A stretch of DNA of 16,016 bases from JAHFJU01 sp964354865 (lineage in GTDB: Bacteria > Patescibacteriota > Gracilibacteria > UBA1369 > UM-FILTER-53-11). The position numbers and the translations under genes were made by a program. Positions 1 to 5,570 of the stretch are shown piece after piece (positions within the stretch are counted from its first letter, which is position 1; each line of letters starts with the position of its first letter). The DNA lies in contig CAYHBN010000031.1 in NCBI GenBank assembly GCA_964354865.1, forward strand, positions 1-16,016, given 5' to 3'. A model generated the notes under the pieces. That model searched no databases and was not told the DNA's origin. It saw nothing but the letters and a program-made list of their open reading frames with translations.

Positions 1-919
1 TTTTCGCTTCATTGACTAATGCATTTTCGGGTGAAGCTTCCGGTTCAGGCGGAAAAAATGATGGTGGTGGAGAGGAAAGTGTAGCCCTCTGTATAGGTTC
101 AGATGGAGTTTCTGGCAATGCGGGCGCTTCTACTGGCTCAGGAAACGGAGTTATTGTAGTTGGTCGCGATACTCTTCTTCGAGGAACGTTAACTCGTGAT
201 GTCTGCACTGATGCCTGTGGACCTCGATCAACTCCTTCTAATCGTGCAGGCAGTGCAAGTGGGTCACTTTCTTTATTTGCTACTGGTCCCGATTCGTCTT
301 CTGGCGGCAGTTCATCTAGGTTTAAACGTAATGCTCGTCGTACTCTTTCTGCGTCGTCGCCAGGTTCTGGTTCAGCAATAGGATTACCCCAATCAGGTGC
401 AGGAGCTTCACGTTCATTCCCCGGAATCCGGCCTTCAGGAGGTGGTGGCAGTTCAGGGGCTGCCGCAAGCGCAGCATCGGCGGCATGCCCAACCGCTGCT
501 GTCGCATTCGTTACTTGAGCATCTCTTTCTACTGCTGCGAGTCCTTCGTTAATTAGGCGTTCGCTTTCGTCATCATCTAATGCAAGATTTTTAGCTTTCA
601 CTCTTTCTCTTACATATTTTTTTGTATTTGAAATACGCGTTTCTTTATTAGTTGATTGATCATTTATGAAAAAAACTTCTGTCCAGTGATATACAAATCC
701 TTCAATTATATTTGTGGTTAAGGTTCTTTTTAGTTTCCTTATTCTTGAAGGATCTTTTTCTTGAGCAATCTCTTGAGCAAGTCTTCTGATTATTGCTGCA
801 TTAGAAAAGTAATTAACACTAATATCATCGGATTTATCGGGAAAAATATTTTCGAGTGCATCTTTAAGTACTCCTTCTTGGTCAAGTGCGGTGGATTGTG
901 GCTCGAGAGGTTTAGTCAT
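1..919 (-). CDS. Hypothetical Pro/Glu/Ala-rich protein, 3' end beyond the window
   Basis: An uninterrupted minus-strand frame of 306 codons starts at ATG 919-917 (begins MTKPLEPQSTALDQEG) and remains open at the left edge, so the C terminus is missing. I do not recognise a family. Residues 1-130 look helical and charged, with a short hydrophobic stretch near residue 73 (IIEGFVYHW). From about residue 140 the chain becomes low-complexity: Ala-rich, then strongly Pro/Glu/Arg-rich with clusters such as PELPPPPEGR and SSPPPSFFPPEPEASP, which suggests a long disordered linker before an unseen domain. There is no signal peptide at the chosen start. A consensus promoter lies 28 bp upstream and no Shine-Dalgarno site is visible. 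The plus-strand Ser/Gly-rich frame over the same DNA is the antisense image of this Pro-rich coding. Gene call is fairly sure; function unknown. Confidence 0.75.
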   Translation of the reverse strand, partial: MTKPLEPQSTALDQEGVLKDALENIFPDKSDDISVNYFSNAAIIRRLAQEIAQEKDPSRIRKLKRTLTTNIIEGFVYHWTEVFFINDQSTNKETRISNTKKYVRERVKAKNLALDDDESERLINEGLAAVERDAQVTNATAAVGHAADAALAAAPELPPPPEGRIPGNEREAPAPDWGNPIAEPEPGDDAERVRRALRLNLDELPPEDESGPVANKESDPLALPARLEGVDRGPQASVQTSRVNVPRRRVSRPTTITPFPEPVEAPALPETPSEPIQRATLSSPPPSFFPPEPEASPENALVNEAK

Positions 920-947
920 AGGTATTTTTGTATGTTTCTTGTATTGA

Positions 948-976
948 ATTATACCTCAAAAGATCATTTTGGTCAA
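948..976 (-). promoter_or_regulatory. Sigma-70 promoter for the left-edge gene
   Basis: On the minus strand TTGACC (976-971) and TATAAT (953-948) are separated by exactly 17 bp. The expected transcription start is near 941, giving a leader of about 21 nt before ATG 919 with no AGGAGG-like sequence. Confidence 0.8.
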
Positions 977-997
977 TATTTGTCTCTATCCGTTTAT

Positions 998-1026
998 TTG
1001 TCTGCACCATCTCGTGGGCGTATAGT
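998..1026 (+). promoter_or_regulatory. Sigma-70 promoter for the lipoprotein gene
   Basis: TTGTCT (998-1003) and TATAGT (1021-1026) are 17 bp apart. The start would be near 1033, about 32 nt before ATG 1066; no Shine-Dalgarno site is seen in that leader. Its -35 lies 21 bp from the -35 of the divergent promoter at 948-976. Confidence 0.65.
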
Positions 1027-1065
1027 TGGCGCTGCACTACTCCTTTATATTTTTCAACACATCGT

Positions 1066-2052
1066 ATGCGTAAATTTCTCGCACTCCTAATCCTTTCACT
1101 TTTTGTATTTTCAGGCTGTTCTCTCTTTAAGAAAGATCCACAGGCAGCGGTAAATGAAGGCATTAAAAAGTTTGCAGCACAGACACAAAGCATGTCTCGA
1201 ACCTCTATTAAAGGTACTCTTTCTGCTCCTGCAGGTGAGGCGGTCAGTTCTCTTGTTTTTAATATGGATTTAAGCGGATTTGCAGACACTTCAGACAAAG
1301 AAAATCCAACTTTCGATATGACTCTTAAAGGTGAGGCGACGGTTGATGGTAAAAAAGGTTCAGTCGAAGTTCAGTTTAGAGGATTAGAGAAAAAGCTCTA
1401 CGTTAAGTTAAATGACCTCTCTATTCCGGGCGATCAGAACGAGGCGGTAAAGGCTCAACTCACACAATTGGCTTCTCAGTGGTGGGAAATTCCGCTCAAT
1501 GAAACTCCTTTAGGCGAAATTAATAAACAACAACAAGGTATTCAAGAAAAACTTAAAACTCTCGTATTTTTTCAGAATGCAACCGAAGATGGCGTTGATT
1601 CAATTGAAGGATCAGATGCCGTTAAATATCGTGTAGAAATTAACAAAGATGCCATTAAAGAGCTTATCTTAGCGGTTGCAACGTCAGAGGGGAACGTACT
1701 TTCACCCGAAGAAGAGTCTGCAATTACAGACAGCCTGAAAGATGTAGAGTTCAGTGGAGCAGTTTCAGTTGGTGATACCGATATTGCACAACGTATTAAG
1801 GGGACTTTGTCAGTTCAACCTGCCGACGGTACGGCAAGTGTCTTCGATATCGATTACAGTGGTTGGAATTTTGGCGATAAAGTTGAGGTAACTGTTCCTG
1901 AAGGAACAAAGCCATTTAACGCACTCGACTTCTTGCCATTGATTGGGGCTTTGTCGGCTGCCACACCAGAGGCATCGTTGACCACACCGAGCGACGCTGC
2001 TTCAGCTACTCCTGTAGCCACTCCAAAAGCGCCTGAAACTCCTAAAAAATAA
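1066..2052 (+). CDS. Predicted secreted lipoprotein, LppX/DUF6612-like fold possible
   Basis: 328 residues from ATG 1066. I chose this start over the in-frame ATG at 928 because it places a textbook lipoprotein signal at the N terminus: MRK, a hydrophobic core, then FSGC with the acceptor Cys at residue 18. The upstream extension would overlap both divergent promoters. The mature part is rich in beta-type segments (SSLVFNMDLSGFAD, FDMTLKGEATVDG, VEVQFRGLEKKLYVKL, FSGAVSVGDTD) that alternate like the half-barrel sheets of LppX/LprG or DUF6612 lipoproteins; this is resemblance only. The last 35 residues are a Pro/Ala/Thr tail ending in lysines. The gene has its own promoter and is followed 4 nt after its stop by the large inverted-repeat block. 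Lipoprotein call fairly firm; ligand or partner unknown. Confidence 0.8.
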   Translation: MRKFLALLILSLFVFSGCSLFKKDPQAAVNEGIKKFAAQTQSMSRTSIKGTLSAPAGEAVSSLVFNMDLSGFADTSDKENPTFDMTLKGEATVDGKKGSVEVQFRGLEKKLYVKLNDLSIPGDQNEAVKAQLTQLASQWWEIPLNETPLGEINKQQQGIQEKLKTLVFFQNATEDGVDSIEGSDAVKYRVEINKDAIKELILAVATSEGNVLSPEEESAITDSLKDVEFSGAVSVGDTDIAQRIKGTLSVQPADGTASVFDIDYSGWNFGDKVEVTVPEGTKPFNALDFLPLIGALSAATPEASLTTPSDAASATPVATPKAPETPKK

Positions 2053-2055
2053 GGT

Positions 2056-2240
2056 AACTGCTCACAAACTTGAGTGAAACGAATGGGCACGAGGTACGTG
2101 ATTGGAACAAGGAGCGAAGCCCCCTCTCCACATGTGTCGAGGGGACGACCCGACCCGAAATGGGTCGGGTCTCTTCTTCCTTATACTGTTCCAATCACGT
2201 GCCATCGTCTGCCCATTCGTTTCACTGTTCTTGAGCAGTT
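2056..2240 (+). repeat. Element A: branched arm with three-way junction
   Basis: Stems read from the sequence: 2056-2064/2232-2240 (9 bp), 2074-2089/2210-2225 (16 bp, perfect, GTGAAACGAATGGGCA), 2096-2109/2187-2200 (14 bp perfect, extendable by three pairs including one T.G), then 2109-2113/2178-2182 and 2116-2119/2173-2176. The arm ends in two hairpins: 2121-2126/2139-2144, whose loop contains the palindrome CACATGTG, and 2147-2156/2162-2171 (10 bp, loop GAAAT). The sequence GTTTTT follows at 2241-2246, so this arm could also terminate the lipoprotein transcript. Confidence 0.75.
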
Positions 2241-2246
2241 GTTTTT

Positions 2247-2479
2247 AATAAGTGATTTTATGAAAAAAAGAGAAGGTGGTAACGGATGTATTTTGCGACC
2301 AGTCTAGCCTACTGGGGCGAGGGATCATGTCGTAGCGACAGCGAAGATGGCCCCGCCACTGCGGGGGCAATCCCGCGCCCGTTGTGAGGTCGTACATGCT
2401 AGACCTCACAACAACGTAGGCTATGGTCGCAAAATACTCCGAACCACCTTCTTGTATATCAATATCTAAATCACTTATT
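2247..2479 (+). repeat. Element B: longer branched arm with nested junctions
   Basis: Stems read from the sequence: 2247-2258/2468-2479 (12 bp), 2271-2280/2443-2452 (10 bp), 2284-2286/2438-2440, 2288-2301/2424-2437 (14 bp, perfect), 2305-2312/2416-2423 (8 bp, after a 3-nt bulge). Beyond this lie 2315-2325/2370-2380 (10 of 11), enclosing small hairpins 2329-2332/2336-2339 and 2351-2356/2361-2366, and then a separate hairpin 2381-2391/2402-2412 (11 bp, 10-nt loop). No open frame of credible length with coding character crosses it. Confidence 0.75.
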
Positions 2480-2556
2480 TAAAATGGTACTCGAGTTTGT
2501 GAGCTGTACGAATTATTTCAGAAATATTTCAGAGTTAGTTCATACAAGTAGCGTAT

Positions 2557-2563
2557 AGAGGAG
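2557..2563 (+). promoter_or_regulatory. Ribosome binding site of comEC
   Basis: AGAGGAG ends three bases before ATG 2567. It fixes the comEC start and stands out because the other starts in this window show no comparable site. Confidence 0.6.
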
Positions 2564-2566
2564 CAC

Positions 2567-3760
2567 ATGAAGAGAAATTTTCTTCTGATTGTGCTCCTTT
2601 TTTGTATTCTTGTGCGTATCATCGTGCAGTATGTTTCGAGCCAGGCATTGGCGCGCGCGCTTTTGCAAAATGCGGGGAGCTCGGTTTCTGTTTCGGGAGT
2701 GGTCACGAGCGAGGTGTATGTGAAGGCTGGCAAACAATTTTTTAGTATCGCGGGAACGGTGGGAAAAAAGGTTAAGGCGGACACGGAGGGCGAAGTACCT
2801 GTTCAGTGGACGGTTGTTTCACCGTCAATTGGTGGAACGGTTGTTTCGTATGGTGACGAGGTTCGTGTACCGGGAACAGTTTCTATAAGTGAGTATGGAG
2901 ACCCGCGCAGTCGGGGGCAACTTGTTAAACCATCGATCATCGTAGTTTCGCAGGGGAATGGGAATGCGGTGGTGAGTGCGGCGTTTTTGTTGAAAAATTT
3001 TCTCACGATGCGAATGCGCAGTTTATTTTCTGAGCCGGCGGCGAGTTTGGCGGGCGGTATTTTAATTGGCACGCGAAGCGATATTCCCAAAGATGTTTTG
3101 GCTGATTTTAAGTCAGATGGGCTCATGCATATTGTGGCTGTCTCTGGCGCAAATATGGTTATTATTATTAACGCGGTAACACAGGTTCTTTTTATGTTTT
3201 GTCGCCGAAAGGCTTCGATAATTGCAATTGTATTTATTTTGTTTTTTACGATTCTCGTGGGGCCTACCGGCGCTGTGGTACGTGCGACAATTATGGCGAG
3301 TTTGCGTTTAGTTGCATGGTTAATCGGGCGTCCGCAGTATGTAAAAAGGTTGTTTTTTTTAACGGGACTTTCTATGATTGCCTACGATCCGTTTGGGGCG
3401 GTGTACGATATTGGTTTTCAACTTTCAGTTGCCGCAACGGCAGGGTTGATTTGGTTGGCGACGCCGATAACAAACCGATTGACTCGTGTGCCCGAGTTCA
3501 TGGGACTGCGCGAAAATCTGGGCACGACCATTGCCGCCACACTCGCCACCACTCCTGTGACACTTTTGTATTTTCAAACATTTTCGTACCTCGCGATTCC
3601 GATTAACTTGATTGTGGTGCCGCTCGTTCCATGGCTTATGCTGGGCAGTTTTGTCAGTCTATTTGTCGGATTTTTTGCCGCCTATCCCACCGAGATTTTG
3701 TTCGATATTATGGTGTGGATTGTGCACAAAGGAGCGGAGATTGAGAGGGGACTGCACTAA
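2567..3760 (+). CDS. comEC: ComEC/Rec2-family DNA-uptake channel, minimal form
   Basis: 397 residues. ComEC is the inner-membrane channel through which single-stranded DNA enters the cytoplasm during natural transformation. Visible: an N-terminal membrane helix (residues 4-24), a beta-rich DUF4131/OB-like region (about 40-130, with GDEVRVPGTVSISEYGDPRS), then the competence domain with the family signature MHIVAVSGANM (187-197), GPTGAVVRATIM (232-243), DIGFQLSVAATAGLI (281-295) and a series of hydrophobic helices ending at NLIVVPLVPWLMLG (347-360) and beyond. Bacillus-type ComEC is roughly twice as long and carries a C-terminal metallo-beta-lactamase domain; that domain is absent here, with a normal TAA stop and no trace of it downstream. 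The start ATG is preceded by AGAGGAG three bases away, the only convincing Shine-Dalgarno site in the window. Confidence 0.88.
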   Translation: MKRNFLLIVLLFCILVRIIVQYVSSQALARALLQNAGSSVSVSGVVTSEVYVKAGKQFFSIAGTVGKKVKADTEGEVPVQWTVVSPSIGGTVVSYGDEVRVPGTVSISEYGDPRSRGQLVKPSIIVVSQGNGNAVVSAAFLLKNFLTMRMRSLFSEPAASLAGGILIGTRSDIPKDVLADFKSDGLMHIVAVSGANMVIIINAVTQVLFMFCRRKASIIAIVFILFFTILVGPTGAVVRATIMASLRLVAWLIGRPQYVKRLFFLTGLSMIAYDPFGAVYDIGFQLSVAATAGLIWLATPITNRLTRVPEFMGLRENLGTTIAATLATTPVTLLYFQTFSYLAIPINLIVVPLVPWLMLGSFVSLFVGFFAAYPTEILFDIMVWIVHKGAEIERGLH

Positions 3761-3801
3761 GGAACGCCAAAATTATTTATTTAAAACGTCTGGCTGGGGT
3801 A

Positions 3802-3830
3802 TTTACGAAAGAGGTGGTTTGTGTTATAAT
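3802..3830 (+). promoter_or_regulatory. Extended -10 promoter for the ASH-domain gene
   Basis: TTTACG (3802-3807), 17 bp spacer, then TGT-TATAAT (TATAAT at 3825-3830, TGn at 3822-3824). ATG 3859 follows after 28 bp, with an A/T-only style leader and no Shine-Dalgarno site. Confidence 0.7.
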
Positions 3831-3858
3831 ATATCAAATAATAATTAATGAAATAAAT

Positions 3859-4923
3859 ATGAAAAGAAATATTCTTCTCAATGGAGTTTTGGGTTTTATG
3901 GCTGTTATGCTTGTGGCTACGTATATTTTTGGCTCAGACGGTGGAACTTTTAAGGGAAGCTTTAATCCTCAACTAATTCGTCAGCAGAGCTACTCTGTAG
4001 ATACAACAAATGTACAATTTCTTCCTACAGTTCTTGGTGCAACTTCTCGTTCACATGTCACCGTGACAAACAATTCACTTCACCCAATGAACTTTTCATG
4101 GCAGCGATTGCCTCAGCTTCCGGTATTTACTGTTGTAGATAGATCTCCTTTTGTTATTCCTGCAAATAGTTCACGCCAACTTACTTTTGAATTTACTCCC
4201 GTTGAAAATGCCACATTAAGACTTACAGAGTCGGTTGTTCTATCTGCTGATGGAAAAAATACAACTTTGATACTATCAGGTGAGGGAGTTGCCGCATATT
4301 CTGTTTCTACTGCTTCGGTAGATTTTGGGCCAACACATATTGGAACGTGGGCTTCACGAGGAGTTACTATTCAAAATAATACTGGAAATACGATCCACTT
4401 TAGGTGGAGAGGATTTGAGAATATTAATACGCCAACCCCTGCGTTTATTGTTGTTGGAGGAACACATGATTTCGATGTTCCTGCACGACAAACACATTTT
4501 ATACAATTCAGTTTTCGTCCTTTTGAACTTCGTGATCATAACTTTTATCCTTCATTGGAAGGAGCGGGATTCGGAAGGGGTATTCATCTTAGTGGTAGCG
4601 GAATACCATCATATACCGTAACAAGAGATGTTCAGTTCTTAAGAACCTTCGTTGGGGCATCTTCTCGAGCTTGGTTCACCGTGAGAAATACTTCAGATGC
4701 GCGCTTAAGCTTTTCAGTTGGTAATCCGCGTAGTGCATCTTTCCGGTTGGTAAGTGATCGTAATTTTTCACTCCGTCCTGGCGCATCAACCGATGTGATT
4801 TTCAGTTTCACCCCCGTGAGAGGTGGAATTGTTTTTAACGAATTAGAAGATGATATTCTTTGGTCAAATGAGGTTTACCAAGGTACTGACGTAACATTTC
4901 ATGCGACGAGTCTTGCGCGCTAG
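3859..4923 (+). CDS. Membrane-anchored protein with three ASH/Ig-like repeats
   Basis: 354 residues from ATG 3859; the earlier in-frame start at 3814 lies upstream of the -10 and is rejected. A single N-terminal hydrophobic segment (about residues 5-24) acts as signal peptide or anchor, so the rest should face outside. It contains three similar beta-sandwich units: 44-144, 147-249 and 251-351. Each opens with a V-x-F strand (VQFLPTVLGATSRS, VDFGPTHIGTWASRG, VQFLRTFVGASSRA), continues with V-T-x-x-N-x-(S/T) turns and F-x-F-(T/R)-P near the middle; the first two close with LSGEG or LSGSG. This pattern matches ASH/choice-of-anchor-D domains, usually protein-binding modules. No catalytic motif is seen. 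A strong terminator follows. Fold assignment fairly confident; partner unknown. Confidence 0.78.
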   Translation: MKRNILLNGVLGFMAVMLVATYIFGSDGGTFKGSFNPQLIRQQSYSVDTTNVQFLPTVLGATSRSHVTVTNNSLHPMNFSWQRLPQLPVFTVVDRSPFVIPANSSRQLTFEFTPVENATLRLTESVVLSADGKNTTLILSGEGVAAYSVSTASVDFGPTHIGTWASRGVTIQNNTGNTIHFRWRGFENINTPTPAFIVVGGTHDFDVPARQTHFIQFSFRPFELRDHNFYPSLEGAGFGRGIHLSGSGIPSYTVTRDVQFLRTFVGASSRAWFTVRNTSDARLSFSVGNPRSASFRLVSDRNFSLRPGASTDVIFSFTPVRGGIVFNELEDDILWSNEVYQGTDVTFHATSLAR

Positions 4924-4946
4924 TATAGTTTTATTTCGCTCATTTT

Positions 4947-4981
4947 AAAAAAGACGTCGATGTGTAACGGCGTCTTTTTTT
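4947..4981. terminator. Bidirectional rho-independent terminator
   Basis: Arms 4947-4959 and 4969-4981 (AAAAAAGACGTCG against CGGCGTCTTTTTTT) pair with one T.G, followed by a T run on the plus strand and a T run from the A tract on the minus strand. It separates two convergent genes, whose stops are at 4923 and 4998. The T.G pair is only good on the plus strand, so plus-strand termination should be stronger. Confidence 0.85.
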
Positions 4982-4997
4982 GTCGTTCAGATCAACT

Positions 4998-5561
4998 CTA
5001 TGCCTTTTTCCCATGTTCCGAAATCCCCACAGTATATATCAAAATCCTTGCTAAGTTTTTCTCGGGATTTTTTGGTTCGATGTAGGTTGGTTCCCAGCCT
5101 TCGATTGAAAATGCGTATGAGATAAGGCGTGTACCTGGTTTTAATTCCTTTATAAATTTCGGCGCCATTTTTTTCAAAATTCCTGGCAAAAGATAAAACA
5201 TAATCACATTCGCGTCGCTTAAATTCTGATTGCGCAAATCACCCAAAATAAATTTTGCTTTTCCGCCCGTGAGACGATTTCGCAATAACGCAACCCAGTA
5301 CATAATTGGTGCGAGCTCTATTCCGACGGCATCTGCTTTATAGAGCTTGTTAGCCAAAATAACCATGCGGCCATCACCACAGCCAATGTCATATACTTTG
5401 TCGCCTTTCTTTAATTTTGCAAGTTCGAGCATTTTTTTAACGCGAATTGTTGGTGTTGGAACCCACGGCGCGCCGCCTAAAAACGCAACCATTGTTGGTA
5501 CAAAAATCACCATTAAAATAACGAATTCAATAACGAGCAATAAGTTTTGTGTGGGAGTCAT
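4998..5561 (-). CDS. Membrane-anchored class I SAM-dependent methyltransferase (FAM173-like)
   Basis: 187 residues. An N-terminal hydrophobic helix (about 6-29) is followed by PWVPTPTIRVKKMLELAKLKKGD and the SAM-binding motif I VYDIGCGDGR (56-65). An acidic residue at the end of strand 2 (GIEL, E82) fits ribose binding, and GDLRN (107-111) sits at the motif II/III position. The layout of anchor, PTP segment, DLGCGDGR-type motif and a short C terminus matches small FAM173-like protein lysine methyltransferases and their many unassigned bacterial relatives; the substrate cannot be read from sequence. The gene begins 9 nt after the stop of the 662-residue repeat protein on the same strand, so the two are very likely co-transcribed. 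No Shine-Dalgarno site is visible. Methyltransferase fold confident; specificity unknown. Confidence 0.85.
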   Translation of the reverse strand: MTPTQNLLLVIEFVILMVIFVPTMVAFLGGAPWVPTPTIRVKKMLELAKLKKGDKVYDIGCGDGRMVILANKLYKADAVGIELAPIMYWVALLRNRLTGGKAKFILGDLRNQNLSDANVIMFYLLPGILKKMAPKFIKELKPGTRLISYAFSIEGWEPTYIEPKNPEKNLARILIYTVGISEHGKKA

Positions 5562-5570
5562 GGCGATAGA

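Larger units (their letters stand above)
2055..2510 (+). ncRNA. Large branched inverted-repeat element, candidate structured RNA
   Basis: This gene-free block between the lipoprotein stop and comEC is almost entirely built of nested complementary arms. The outermost arms are 2057-2075 and 2489-2507 (17 of 19 positions complementary, one further U.G on the plus strand). Inside sit two long branched arms: element A (2056-2240) and element B (2247-2479), described separately. Two imperfect positions, T2071/G2493 and T2095/G2201, are U.G pairs if the plus strand is transcribed but A.C mismatches on the other strand, which weakly favours a plus-strand RNA. It lies in the same orientation as the flanking genes. 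I do not recognise any known RNA class. A DNA-level explanation (non-autonomous mobile element, cruciform or recombination site) is an alternative. The pairing is seen directly; the RNA interpretation is inferred. Confidence 0.55.

Noticed and set aside
12..518. Open plus-strand frame, Ser/Gly-rich
   Set aside because: It is the antisense image of the Pro/Ala/Glu-rich minus-strand gene, which has a clear start and consensus promoter at 948-976.
928..1065. Longer N terminus for the lipoprotein
   Set aside because: It would run through both promoters and bury the lipoprotein signal 46 residues inside the protein.
2381..2416. Integron attC site or phage attachment site in the inverted-repeat block
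   Set aside because: The hairpin arms lack the attC core pair pattern (RYYYAAC/GTTRRRY) and there is no integrase nearby.
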